From Flaccisagitta enflata (taxonomy: Eukaryota; Chaetognatha; Sagittoidea; Aphragmophora): a stretch of DNA of 64,000 nt. Position 1 is the stretch's first letter. Each line of letters starts with the position of its first letter. Shown in pieces: positions 44,194-56,999 of this stretch. The position numbers were made by a program, and so were the translations under genes. Below the pieces are notes generated by a model. The model saw only the letters and a program-made list of their open reading frames with translations, did not search any database and had not been told where the DNA came from. The DNA is taken from NCBI GenBank assembly GCA_965153355.1, contig OZ231126.1, forward strand, positions 81,344,001-81,408,000, read 5' to 3'.

Positions 44194-44971
44194 TTAGTGG
44201 TTAAAAATCAACCGTTCCGTCAAACTAGTTCTTAGTTTGACCGTCAAGCCCTATCCATACTTGTGTAGGTGCAAACATTGATTAACCAAAAAAAAAAAAA
44301 AAAAAAAAAAATCTTAAAAACCAAAAAAAAACCTTCAGTAAAACACCCATGCCAGGTTGCAAGTCCTGGAGGAAGAAGCTTGAGCACTGAGTTTTGCAAT
44401 TTTTGTTGATTTCGCTTATTTCTGCCTATATTGCAAATATTTCATGGTTAAAAAATGTTTTTTTTTTTAACATAAAAGGGAAAAGAATATGAGAATAATG
44501 AAAATACTAAATCAAACAAGCATCTTTAAAACAAACAGGCACATTTTTTTAACACACACTAGACAGTACAATTTTTTCCTTTTTTTAAAGATTTTCTCAA
44601 TTTTTTTTGATTTTTCGCTAATTTTTGCCTTTATGGCAGCATGTATAAAGCCCTAAAAATGAAAAAAAGCTTGCATTGGAAGCCTAATTATTGTCATGAG
44701 AGGTAAGAGTAAGGCAAAAATACATCATCTAAGCCAAAAACAAATGTTTTTTAGTGTCCTGGTGGCTATTACCAATGGCCTACACCTTGGCGATTTTTGC
44801 GATTTTCGCGATTTTCGCCTATCTGATACCTCATTTTTGATCGAAAATGGATTATTTTTCCTTAAGACATGGATACCCAATTTTTTTTCTATCCTTTTCT
44901 ACATTCAATAAACCCCCAGATTCCAGAGTCTCATAAGGAATTTCCAAAAACAACCCTGTATGACCCCCCTA
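44194..44971. repeat. Right terminal inverted repeat
   Basis: Inverted match to 37661-38580, lacking the family 1 insertion. The A-run near 44290 differs in length from the T-rich counterpart near 38450. Confidence 0.85.
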
Positions 44972-45445
44972 AAGTTGATAATCCTTTGCACAGAATAAAG
45001 TCAAATTGTTCTTATTTCTATATATGTGCGTCATATTGTTGCATTTCTGTCCCTCTACGCTTCAGCACCATAGGAAAAATCTGGGGATAACAGAACTATG
45101 ATTTCATAGCGTTGACAACGCCGTTGTGCAGAAATGCTATCACGTTTTACAGAAACAGAGGGCTGTGATAGCTGAATGTAGGAAAAGGATTAGTGCATCC
45201 AAACTAGGAGCCACGGCGCGGTAAGTCGGTGGGCTTTGTCTATTTTGCCTCCTGTGGCCTTTTGGCCTTTGCTGCCCATTTTTTGTGCCTTTTGGCACTG
45301 GTGGGCCTTCGGGCCTTTGCCTGTGTTTGGCCTGTCTTGGCTGTTTGCCCTTCTTTTGCCTTGCTGCTGTGTTGCCGTTGGCCTTCTGTGTGCTGCTTTT
45401 GGCTGTTTTCTGTCTCCTCTGTGTGCTCTCTGCCCTGCTCTCTCT

Positions 45446-45452
45446 CTGCCCT

Positions 45453-45525
<73 letters not shown>
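45446..45525. repeat. (CT)n microsatellite
   Basis: CT dinucleotides preceded by a GGCCTTTTGGC/TGCCTT-rich stretch (45236-45440) that is itself repetitive. Confidence 0.95.
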
Positions 45526-45527
<2 letters not shown>

Positions 45528-45542
45528 CCCTGTTCTCTTTTC

Positions 45543-47459
45543 TTTTTGTCCGCGACGGAATACCATTCCGACGCGGACTATAATTCGAGGCGGGTGGGTG
45601 TTGTCGTTGTCGTCGTCGTCCACACTTTTAAAAATGGGCTAACTTTTGAACGCCTTGACCAATTTGCTTCATATTTGGAGGGAAGTTGTACTAGGGTAAT
45701 CCGCTTTACATCCTATGCGTATGTTATGATCCGACCCACCTGACCGGCCCAACCAGCCTACCAGCCTAAAAGTGAAAAACGTGCACAACTTTGGCATTTT
45801 TCAACCGATTTGGTTGAAACTTGGTTTGTAGTCTCTAAATGGAAGGACTCAACAGATGTATTTGATTTGTACAGATTTTAGCATGTTAACCGGCCAAACC
45901 GGCCTACCACCCAACCAGCCTACAAGCCAAAAAGTAAAAACGAGCATAACTTTGGCATTTTTCAACTGATTTGGTTGAAACTCGGTATGTAGTCTCTAAA
46001 TGAAAGAACTCAACATATGTATTTGAATTGTAAAGATTTTAGCATGCTAACCGGCCAAACCAGCCTACCACCCAACTAGCCTACCAGCCTAAAAGTGAAA
46101 AATGTGCATAACTTTGGCATTTTTCAACCAATTTGGTTGAAACTTGGTATGTAGTCTCTAAATGGAAGGACTCAACATATGTATTTGAATTGTAAAGATT
46201 TTAGCATGCTAACCGGCCAAACCAGCCTACCACCCAACTAGCCTACCAGCCTAAAAGTGAAAAATGTGCATAACTTTGGAATTTTTCTACCAATTTTTCT
46301 ACCAATTTTTCTACTCAACATATGTATTTGAATTGTACAGATTTTAGCACGCTAACCAGCCAAACCAGCCTACCATCCAACTGGTCTACCATTCTAAAAG
46401 TGAAAAACGTGCATAACTTCGGCATTTTTTAACCGATTTGGTTGAAACTTGGTATGTAGTCCCTAAATGGAAGGACTCATCATATGAATTTGATTTATAA
46501 AGATTTTAGCATGCTAACTGGCCTACCAGCCAGCCAGCCTACGACCGTAAAAGTGATAAATGTGCAAAACCTAAATCATTTTCAACCAATTCAGTTAAAA
46601 CTTGGTATGTAGACTCAAAATGAAACGACTTGATGTTTGTAAGTGATTTAACTCGATTTTGGCACGCTAACCGGCAATACCAGTTTATTACTCATCCACC
46701 CTACCTTCTTAAAAGTGAAAAAGTGCATAATTTTTGGCCGTCTTCCACCAATTTGATTAAAACTTGCTACAGAGACTGAGTGATACAGCTTAACATATGT
46801 TGTCTGAATGCCATTTGACCATGCTGTTGCCAATGCCGTTTGACAATAACGTTTGACAATGCCGTTTGACAATGCTGTTTGACAATGCCGTTTGACAATG
46901 CCATTCAACAATGCCATTTGACAATGCCATTTGACAATGTCGTTTGACAATGTTGTTTGACAATGTCATTTGACAATGTCGTTTGACAATGTCGTTTGAC
47001 AATGTTGTTTGACAATGTCATTTGACAATGTCGTTTGACAATGTCGTTTGACAATGTCGTTTGACAATGTTGTTTGACAATGTCATTTGACAATGTCGTT
47101 TGACAATGTGATTTGACAATGTCGTTTGACAATGTCGTTTAACAATGTCGTTTGACAATGTTTGACAACATCGTTTGACAACGCCGTTTGACAAAGCCGT
47201 TTGACAACGCCATTTGACAACGCCATTTGACAACGCCGTTTGACAACGCCGTTTGACAACGCCGTATGACGACGCCGTTTGACAACGCCGTTTGACAACG
47301 CCGTATGACGACGCCGTATGATAACGCCGTATGACGACGCCATATGACAACGCCGTATGACAATGCCGTATGACAACGCCGTTTGACAACGCCATATAAC
47401 AACGCCGTTTGACAACAATGTTTGACAACACCGTTTGACCCCAGTCGCGGACCCATACT
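45543..47459. mobile_element. Family 3 hairpin-ended element, copy 2, with roughly 155-bp and 13-bp arrays
   Basis: Left end TTTTTGTCCGCGACGGAATA with its hairpin partner, as in copy 1; right end CAGTCGCGGACCCATACT. The core has about eight diverged roughly 155-bp units (45620-46780), then a 13-bp array (46800-47440) that copy 1 lacks. Outside the 7.3-kb transposon. Confidence 0.7.
46800..47440. repeat. TTTGACAATGTCG minisatellite, about 48 units
   Basis: 13-bp units in blocks of variants (AATGCCG, AATGTCG, AACGCCG, then TATGACGACGCCG). Reading frames through it on the minus strand are artefacts of a non-multiple-of-three unit without stops. Confidence 0.95.
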
Positions 47460-47477
47460 CTTTCAAGATTTTTTTCT

Positions 47478-47673
47478 TTTTAGTCGCGTGCTACGTGACT
47501 CCACCCCGCTTTGTCGGTCCGTCCATCAGTCCGTTTGTCACCCTTTACTTTTTTTCGGGTTTTTGTGGTCTTTGGCCTCACAGCTCCTGCCCAGGTGATC
47601 AAGTGACCTCAAATACAGCCCCTGCCCACCCGCACGCGACTGGGGTAGCCGTGTATCCGGCCTTGTTCTCCTC
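47478..47673 (-). mobile_element. Family 1 hairpin-ended repeat, GTCGCGTGC subtype
   Basis: Minus strand: AACAAGGCCGGATACACGGC, CAGTCGCGTGCGGGTGGGCA, GACAAACGGACTGATGGACG and the end AGTCACGTAGCACGCGACTA with AAAA. Confidence 0.75.
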
Positions 47674-48011
47674 CGCCTTTCCTCTCTTTCTCTCTCTCTC
47701 ACTCTATCTCTCACTTTCTGTTTCCCTTTCTTCTCCCTCTGTCTCTGTTTCCCTGGTTCCTTCTCTCCTTTCTCCTCCGCCTTTCCTTTTCCTTGTTTGT
47801 CTTTCCCTGCCCAGCTTCTGTTGCCGTTTTGTGCTTTTTACCTCACTGCTCCTGCCCAAATGGTCTTGTGACCTCATTGCATGACGTACGTGTACAAAAT
47901 TGGCGCTGGTTTCAGCTCTTGAGCAAACCCAAGTTTCAAATTGAGCAATTTGTAGCATTGTATTGTTTTAGTACGTTAGTGTTCTACGTTTCAACTAGTC
48001 ATCCATCCAGG

Positions 48012-48515
48012 ATCACACATGGTCAGTGGTACCTGATGCCCTGCTTAGAGTGATCAAATGAGGTAGTGGAGTAAGAGCAGGGCAGCAGCCTCAAAGGGCC
48101 GATGTCCTGTAGGACACAGGGGTCAATTTCAAGAAGCCCAGAGGCAGATTTGAAGTGGGGATGGCAGAATTTAGTCCAAAAGAGCAGATTTGAGGCTAGG
48201 GAGGCATGCTTGAAGCCTAGAGGACAAATTTGATGCCTGAAGAGTTGATTTGAGGACAGGAGGGCAGATTTGAGGTCTGGAGGGCTGATTTGAGGTCTTG
48301 AGGGCAGATATAAGGTGTGGAGAGCTGATTTGAGCTCTCAAGGGCTAAATTGAGATTTGAAAGGGCTAATTTGAGAGCTCAGAGGGCAAAAATCAGGCCT
48401 GAAACAGCAGACTTGAGGTTCTGATGGCCAGTAGGGGGGTGGAAGGACGGACCAAGGGACAGATGGACATCTTGAAATTCCCCCCTGTGTCCTACAGGAC
48501 ATCAGTCCTTTGCAC
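48012..48515. mobile_element. Family 2 palindromic-end element with minisatellite
   Basis: Left GGTCAGTGGTACCTGATGCC, GGGCAGCAGCCTCAAAGG and GATGTCCTGTAGGACACAGG; right CCTGTGTCCTACAGGACATC at 48488-48507. Interior 48140-48430 is GAGGGCAGATTTGAGGCC-like units of about 20 bp. Confidence 0.7.
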
Positions 48516-48529
48516 AAAGTTCTGTACGC

Positions 48530-49100
48530 GGGTCACCTTAGGACAAAAAAATTTACGCCTGTACTTTTGACTAATATCAAAGGCAAAACCTGGTACAGTT
48601 GCTTATACTGAGCAAGAATATATATGGTTTTACCTGCGTCCTAGCTAATCCAAAGCCTCTTTTCTTCCCTTGAAGTTAACTACTTTGCCCAAATTCAAAT
48701 GTGGAAAAAAAGGATTTTGTCATTCTATTTGATACGGTTCTAGACATGAAAAACGATACCTAGAAAATAGGAGAGAGGACGCCAAATCTTAAGGAAAGCT
48801 TGAGGGTGGATTAAATATGACATGTGTAGATTTTGGTAACCCTGCTCCCAGACTTGATGGACTTATCAAAATAAACCCATAAATTTTTAATCAAAGATGA
48901 AAAAAAAGCTCGTCAATTTGATGCCTCCAAAATGTTGAACTTACTGACTTCATGAGCAAAAAAATGCAGGCCTGTGTATAGTTGCATATTCCCCTCCCCC
49001 CCCAGCAGGGGGGGGGGAATAAAATCAAAGGATTTGGAAATGGGGAAGAAAATCAAAGGGTAGAAAAACCAAAAACAAAAAAATATAGAAGATATCACAC
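48530..49100. other. Intron 11 DNA; no gene seen
   Basis: AT-rich unique-looking sequence with no supported feature. Confidence 0.4.
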
Positions 49101-49107
49101 TTATGGC

Positions 49108-49605
49108 AGTTGGGTGCTTCACATAGCAAAAGTTGCTTGTTTCTTTTCATCCTCTTTACCTAATGTGGAGTGGGCAATTTTAGAACCCTTACCATTTTTC
49201 TTTTATCAAAAATTGTTCATCTTCCGTTTTTTAGAAAATTGTTTTTGAGAGCCTAATTTGTATATTGCAGTGAGATAAAAAAGTATGCTGATCTTCTCTG
49301 AATTAGCTTTTATAAACTTCTGCTCTTTAGAGAATTGTTAACCTGCTTTTTCACAAGCTCTTACGTAACTTATGCTCTGATATTTTGATTTATTTTCACA
49401 AAAACTATAGTTTTCTAAAACTAACAATTGTTCCTTTTGTAACAAGACTACACAGGATTTTGCTGAATTCTGGCTAAAACAAAAACGGAAGATGAAGGAA
49501 TTTTGAGAAAAGGAAAACGGTCATCTTCATAATTTTTTTCACTCCATATTGGGTTAGCGGGATGAGAAGAAAATCAGATTTTTTGCTATGCGAAGCACGC
49601 AATTA
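49108..49605. mobile_element. MITE with GGGTGCTTCACATAGCAAAA ends, copy 2
   Basis: Same ends and internal blocks as 16478-16995, with a small internal deletion. The right end is GCTATGCGAAGCACGC. Confidence 0.8.
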
Positions 49606-49614
49606 TGGCAGTAC

Positions 49615-50500
49615 TAAAATGTAATATTAGGTCACCATAACACCATTTGATACTATTTAAACCAAAATATTACTATATAGGGGGTATATGGGGAAGAAAA
49701 ACAAATGTATTTCGACCCCGCGGGGAAGAAAATCAAAAGACCAGGGGGGGAAAGAAATCAAAGGTCGTGCAACTATATACGACGAAAATTTCATGAAGAA
49801 AAATGGAGTGTTTCACCATACTTTTTTCATTATTATCAGGACAATAATGAAGCTGGAATGCTTTTAGTGAACAAATTGTCTCTAAAGATACTTGATGCAT
49901 ACATTTGTATCATATTTTAACTTAAAATGTAATTTGAACTGTGCGATTCACATGAAAACAACCAAGAAAATGGTGGTTTGTAGTGAATTTCTGCTTACAC
50001 TTTTTTTCATTTTCTGAGGTTGAAATTCTAAGAAAGCCAAACACAGGGAAATTTTGCATTTTGAAAAACATAGTTCTCTCTGTAATCGATTTAGGAAGAG
50101 AACTAAGTTCTTTGTTTTTTCATTTTTTCATTTCCTATGCAAATTAAGAATTTCGACCAGCCCCCTGTCAGTTACCAAAAGTAGAATAAGTACAAATTTT
50201 CAAAACATTTTCTTTGGTAATATTGGCTAAACTTGGTCCTCTTTCTTAATCAATGCAAATATTTTTTTTTAAACATTTTTTCTTAACCATCTCAATGACT
50301 TTCATTCACTTATATTTGCATTTTCGTTTGTATATTTTTTCTATTTTGACCTTCTTTGAAACACAAATGTTGCCTTCGGAGGGCAGCCGTCATACACCCC
50401 TGAAAAAATGTCCTTAGATTCATCAGGACGCAGGCAAAACAATATATAGATGTGATCTACATATACTAAGGGACACTTTTATCCAATAGCTGTCGTCCCC
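49615..50500. other. Intron 11 DNA; no gene seen
   Basis: AT-rich; no ORF, RNA or repeat structure I can support. Confidence 0.4.
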
Positions 50501-50554
50501 AGGTATTGGCTTATATTTTTGTCCAGTTATGGTATGCTCTCGGAACTCAGTGCT

Positions 50555-50910
50555 TTGGGGCCGCTGCCCAAAAAGCATTTTCCAATTTCCCATTTTGGGC
50601 AGCAGTGATTATCTCCGGTTTCCGGTGTACGTCCCCCCTGAAGCCTGTAACAGGCCCCCAGACCCCTCTCAGACCCCAATTCAGGCCTCTCAGACCCCAA
50701 ATTGGCCCTGACGGACGCCAAATCAGGCCTATCAGACCCCAGATCAGGTCTCTCAGACCCCAAACTAGGTCTCTCAGACCCCAAATCAATCCTTTCAGAG
50801 CCCAAATCAGGCCTCTCAGAGCACATATCAGGCCTCTGAGACCACAAATAAGGCCTCTCAGACCACTAATCAGGCCTCTCAGACCACAAATCAAGCTCCT
50901 CAGTAGAGTT
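50555..50910. mobile_element. Family 2 fragment with CTCAGACCCCAAATCAGGCC minisatellite
   Basis: TTTGGGGCCGCTGCCCAAAA followed by about 12 units of roughly 21 bp (50640-50900). Confidence 0.65.
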
Positions 50911-51021
50911 GGGAGAACTTATGTCGTGACTGTCGGAAACGACAGTCACACCCCATGGTGTCGATCACTCGACATCATGGTCAAAAACCGTCACGACCTA
51001 CTGACTGACTGACAGACAATA

Positions 51022-52805
<1,784 letters not shown>

Positions 52806-52809
52806 CTAT

Positions 52810-53725
52810 ATGTTCCGTTCACCCTTTAGGAAAAAGAAATAACTTGTAAATGAAACTTGAAATGAAAACTCCTTTATAATTGAAAAAAAGAGAAGAAATA
52901 AATGCACAAGGCCATGTGTCTCGACTCTCGAGTGCATCTCAAGTATGTTTAAGTCTTTGTAACTCATGTCAGGTGTGACGCAATGCGCATGAAGGCCATA
53001 TTTTTTGTTACACAGCTCTTTGATATAAGATATAACACTAAAATAGAAAATTTCATCTATTTGTTACCCTATAAAAATAAATTATGTTATAATGAAAAAT
53101 ATTTTAAAAAACTATTTTGTGTTGAAAATAGCGCAATTTGACAAAATAAGTGAAGTTGATACATTATCGCTAAAAAAAAATGTATCCTCAATTTATGACT
53201 TGACATTCTCATTGAATCTTTGGGACAAAAATCTGATTCATTAGCAAAAATATATGAAAAAAAAATTGATAGACAAATCTTTAAAAAATAGTGGAATATT
53301 TTAAGCTTTATATACATATAAATGAAATTGAAAGCAATTTTATTTCAACAGGTATCTGTTTAGCTAAACACAAATTTCATCCCCCTTTGCAGTTTTACAA
53401 TTCAGAAAAAAAATCATTAAATTCGATAGATTAAGTTATTTTTAGTTTAAAAATACTAAAAAGATGGATTTTTTAAGATTTTTTTTTCTTCAGAAGCTGG
53501 ATATTATTTTTTTCCTTTATAGAAACATATTTACCTAAGGCAAAGCTACTAAAAACTCTTCTTTATTTAAATTAAGTTATCCTCACTTTGATAATTGCTC
53601 TAATTTACATTTTTGAATGTAGCTACGCAACGAAAACATATTTTGCATTGATTTTTTTGTTTTTCAACATCCCTTATATTCTTTTATAGGATGGCAAAAA
53701 GCTCAAAAACGCAAAAAAAAAAACT
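52810..53725. other. Intron 11 DNA, very AT-rich; no gene seen
   Basis: No supported feature before the family 1 fragment. Confidence 0.4.
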
Positions 53726-53727
53726 AA

Positions 53728-53790
53728 AATGGGGAACGACCGACGGACGGACAAAGCGGGATGTAGAGTCGCGTAGCACGCAACTAAAAA
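53728..53790 (+). mobile_element. Family 1 3' fragment
   Basis: ACGACCGACGGACGGACAAA then GTAGAGTCGCGTAGCACGCA and ACTAAAAA, 60 bases upstream of exon 12. Confidence 0.6.
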
Positions 53791-53851
53791 TCTGAAGGAA
53801 AGATGATTAAGAAAAATACAATCTAATACAATCAAATCTGCACCATTTCAG

Positions 53852-54607
53852 AGTCAAACTCCTCCCAGAAACTCGTCACGATTCAGCTTTAATACTGATC
53901 AGCAACGATTGCCGATCGTAGAGCGTCAGTCCGTGGAGAACGAAACGGATCAAAGCAACAACGCCGTCATTCCGCGCCGCCAACAACGCGTCGACTTCCG
54001 TTTGCCACCGGCGGCGCCGCGGGATTCCAACGAAAACAATTTGGCGGGTCGATTCGAAGAATTTGGCGCGGCCTCGTGGACTGACGAGAGGGGATTCATG
54101 ACCAACGATAAAACGCGACGGCGTCTGATCGAGGAAGATTCGCTGGAAGAAGTTAACGAAACTGACGTTTCTGACGAAGGAGAGGCGGCGATAAAGATGA
54201 AGAACGGCAACGATATCGCCGGAAAACGTCAAATGACTCGCGAGGAGGAACGGTTGAAGGATCATCCAGCATCGCGTAGAAATAATCTGCCTCCGCCGGT
54301 CCTCGAACGCGGAAGAGATGGAGAAGAAGATGATGTCGGAAGTCTTCGCGGATCAGATGGCGCCTCATCGAGATATGGACCGAGACATCGGCAACAGCAG
54401 CAGCATCCACAGCGCCCGCGGGAAGTAGATGAAGAAGGCAACGTCTGGACGACGGACGAAGCCGGAAGGCGTTGGATCGTGGACCAAGCTGGTCGTCAGT
54501 GGCGCCTGGGACTCGACGAACGGCAATATATGATCGACGTGGAGGGCGTCAAATGGACCGTGGAGGAAGTGGATGGAAGACGCCGACGTTGGAGACGCAA
54601 TGCCAAG
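53852..54607 (+). CDS. Exon 12 of coiled-coil/Trp-repeat gene
   Basis: 252 codons, phase 0 at both ends. Acceptor CACCATTTCAG at 53851; donor GCCAAG/GTGTCA. A basic/acidic disordered region (VIPRRQQRVDFRLPPAAP, RMTREEERLKDH-like text) leads into the first Trp repeats (GNVWTTDEAGRRWIVDQAG, RQWRLGLDERQYMIDVEG, VKWTVEEVDGRRRRW) with a period of 10-12 residues: W-x-(V/I)-D-x-x-G-(R/V)-x-W. Confidence 0.7.
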
Positions 54608-54784
54608 GTGTCAAACTGTCATAGTCGCGCATCTGCAAAACGTCTTTACTTCGATGCGCCATTGATAAATAAGGGGGGGATGGATGCTCATGCTATTCTT
54701 ACGTCGATTTTTCCTTCACACAGTTCTAATGATACAGTTTTTCAGAACTATGGTATTAAGATTTCCCATCTCATTCTACACATT

Positions 54785-54900
54785 ATTTGGAAAAAAGTCG
54801 AGATTCGAAGATTCGGAGACTTTTTGAGTTCCGCGAAGAAAGGTTTTTTTCCCTTTTTTTCATGAGGCGTTTAAGGAAGTTGATGCTTTTTGAAAATTAA
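54785..54900. repeat. Third relative of the 26302/26753 repeat
   Basis: TTTGGAAAAAAGTCGAGATT, GACTTTTTGAGTTCCGCGAA and CATGAGGCGTTTAAGGAAGT match the duplicated unit of intron 5. Confidence 0.55.
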
Positions 54901-55039
54901 ACAGAAAATAAACAATCTAAGTTATGAGAAAATTTAAAAGCTTGTTATTCAGATTCTAAATAATGAGAAAACTTAAAGGCTTGTAACTTAGATTCTGAAT
55001 AACGATATGTACTCAGCCGCCTTTATTGGTATTTACATA

Positions 55040-55975
55040 CAGTGGGAACCCGATTTAACGACCTTGAGGGGACTGGGGAATTTTGGTCGTTAAATCCGAG
55101 TGTTGTTAAATCGAATTTATAGTTTTAGATACATTTAGTTAAGATAGTTTTGAAATATATTTTCATATATTTGTATATGTACTCACTATAGCATTTGTGC
55201 AACTGGCCAACAAACCATCACATAAGCTAAAAGATAGCCTCTTTTGGTATTAGTATAACATATTTGTATAAAAAGTGGAACAAAATACCTCACTATATCC
55301 AAACTGAAATAACTGGAAGAGGGCTTTATGAACCCCTATTGAATATTACATGTAATGAGTTTTATATCAAATTGTTTCAAACAAAATTGATTTCAAACCT
55401 CTTAGTCCATGATATGGCATCATTTTTAGTCTCGTGCTACATGACTACACCTTTCATTGTCCGTCTGTCCATCCACACTTTACTTTTTTTATGATATTTA
55501 TTCTTTGATGATACTGCTCCTGCCTAAATGCTCTAGTTACTTCAAATATGGCCCCTGCCTACCCGTACGCAACTAAGGTAGAAAAAAAACAAAAAAGAGA
55601 GTGAAAAGAGAAATGAGGTCTTTATGCATAGTTTTTTAGTTCTTCAAATATTTGTGTTTATTTCTTTCTTTTTTTCCCTTTTTGCATTTTTTTTATAAAT
55701 CTATTAGAGTATATTAAAACCTACAAATATTGAAATAAAAATTTTAGGTTAAAGAAAATTATCAATTAAAGAGGTTGATGTCACTAAATCAGGTTATGGT
55801 CATCCATGGGACTTAGAAATAGCGACTTTAAATCAGGTTTGGATGTTAAATCAGGTGTTGTTAAATCGAGTAGGATTAACATTACAAAAGCCTGTAAAAA
55901 TTTGGGGCTAAAGAAACTTGGCTGTTTAATCCAAAATGTCGTTAAATCAGGTGACGAAAATACGGTAGTCCACTG
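55040..55975. mobile_element. Pogo/Tigger-like MITE with TA duplication (intron 12)
   Basis: The left end CAGTGGGAACCCGATTTAAC and the right end ...CGGTAGTCCACTG are flanked by TA on each side. Inside each end are GGTCGTTAAATCCGAG and TGTCGTTAAATCAGGTGA. TA target sites with CAGT-starting ends and a GATTTAACGA-type body are typical of pogo/Tigger-type Tc1-mariner elements. Contains a family 1 copy (55425-55580). It ends 24 bases before exon 13. Confidence 0.65.
55425..55580 (-). mobile_element. Family 1 repeat, degenerate, nested in the pogo-like MITE
   Basis: Minus strand: TAGTTGCGTACGGGTAGGCA near the 5' side, GGACAGACGGACAATG, and AGTCATGTAGCACGAGACTA with AAAA. Confidence 0.55.
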
Positions 55976-55999
55976 TACTTGACTGTTCTCCCACAAAAG

Positions 56000-56263
56000 G
56001 GCGATTATATTTACGCGGAAGAAGATGGCGTGGAATGGGTCGTCGCCGCCGCCGCTGAGGAAGGCGGCGTCGCCGGCTACGCGAGACGAATGGACGAGGA
56101 AGGCAATCTTGTGATGAAAGACGGAGAAGGAGTGGAATGGATCCTGGACGAAGTTGGCAGAGGATGGAGGGAAAATGAAAAGGGACAAATCCTGCTGCTG
56201 GACAGAGAAGGAAGAGTTTGGAAGTTTGACGAGGAGACTGCCGGCAAAGGAGGAGTGTTTGAG
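56000..56263 (+). CDS. Exon 13 of coiled-coil/Trp-repeat gene
   Basis: 88 codons, phase 0. Acceptor CCACAAAAG at 55999; donor GTTTGAG/GTGAGG. Trp repeats continue: IYAEEDGVEWVVAAAAEEGG, MKDGEGVEWILDEVGRGW, ILLLDREGRVWKFDEE. Confidence 0.7.
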
Positions 56264-56489
56264 GTGAGGATTTTTTTTTTTTTTTGCACCTGAAGTCGTG
56301 TAGGTTGTCGTTCATATCGATGGTTCATGTCGATGGCTGGTGTTTGTTTTTCTTTGTTTTTGAGTTTGTTTTTGTGGTATTTTGTGTTTTTTGTACTTAG
56401 TGGTTTTTTGTTTTTCTGATTTTTTGTGTTTGTTTTTGTGTGTTTGTTATTGTGTCATGTGAAAGAGGCGAATTAGCTCTTTCTTAACT

Positions 56490-56890
56490 ATTAATTTCAA
56501 GCGTAGTCTCATTCGGCCCCCTAAAACCTGCCCTCTCAGGCCTTGAATCCGCCCTCTCTGGCCTAAAATCTGCCCTCCCAGGCCCTCTAAGGCCTTAAAT
56601 CGGGGCCCGAGAGGGTAGATTTCAGCCCTCAGAGGGCAGATTTTAGGCCAGAGAGGGCCTGGGGGGACGGACGGATGGACGGACGAATGAACAGAAGTCT
56701 CCTGTGTTCTAAAGGACTTCGTCTCCTTCGGGGCCGCTGCCCTGCTTCCCCTCAATTCAATTCACAATCATGCAAAGCAGGGCAACGGGTATTGCTGACC
56801 ACATATTGCCCTTGAGTGACCTGTTCTATTTCTCTCCTTTTTGGGCAGCGGCACGGAAGGGGTCGATGACCTATGCATTCACACATATGG
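56490..56890. mobile_element. Family 2 element fragment
   Basis: GGCCTTGAATCCGCCCTCTC-type units (56520-56660), GACGGACGGATGGACGGACG, TGTTCTAAAGGACTTCGTC, GGGGCCGCTGCCCTGCTT, then AGCAGGGCAACGGGTATTGC and TTTTTGGGCAGCGGCACGG. The same components lie inverted at 63750-64000. Confidence 0.6.
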
Positions 56891-56999
56891 GGAATTATCT
56901 CCTCCTTTGCACCCGCCCTTCCCACGAGGCCTAAATCCCAGTCTTGAAACCCAAATCTCAACCTCGAGGTCCTTATTCCAGCCTCAAGGCCCAAATCCC

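Larger units (their letters stand above)
37661..44971. mobile_element. 7.3-kb DNA transposon with long TIRs, 8-bp TSD and a Tpt1-like cargo gene
   Basis: The left end TAGGGGGGGTCATACAGGGT and the right end CCCTGTATGACCCCCCTA are inverted copies. The identical 8-mer AAGTTGAT flanks both sides (37653-37660 and 44972-44979), as expected for a target-site duplication. Terminal inverted repeats extend to about 38580 and from about 44194. Between them are two divergent genes 300 bp apart: a transposase-like gene (42699-40268, minus) and a Tpt1/KptA-like gene (42999-43868, plus). A family 1 copy interrupts the left TIR only, and a family 3 element (38702-40038) is nested inside. An 8-bp duplication fits several superfamilies; I cannot assign one. 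Confidence 0.88.

Noticed and set aside
46648-47466. Minus-strand repeat proteins of the SNDIVKRHCQTTL type
   Set aside because: Translation of a 13-bp minisatellite in three frames; no start, splice or flanking coding context.
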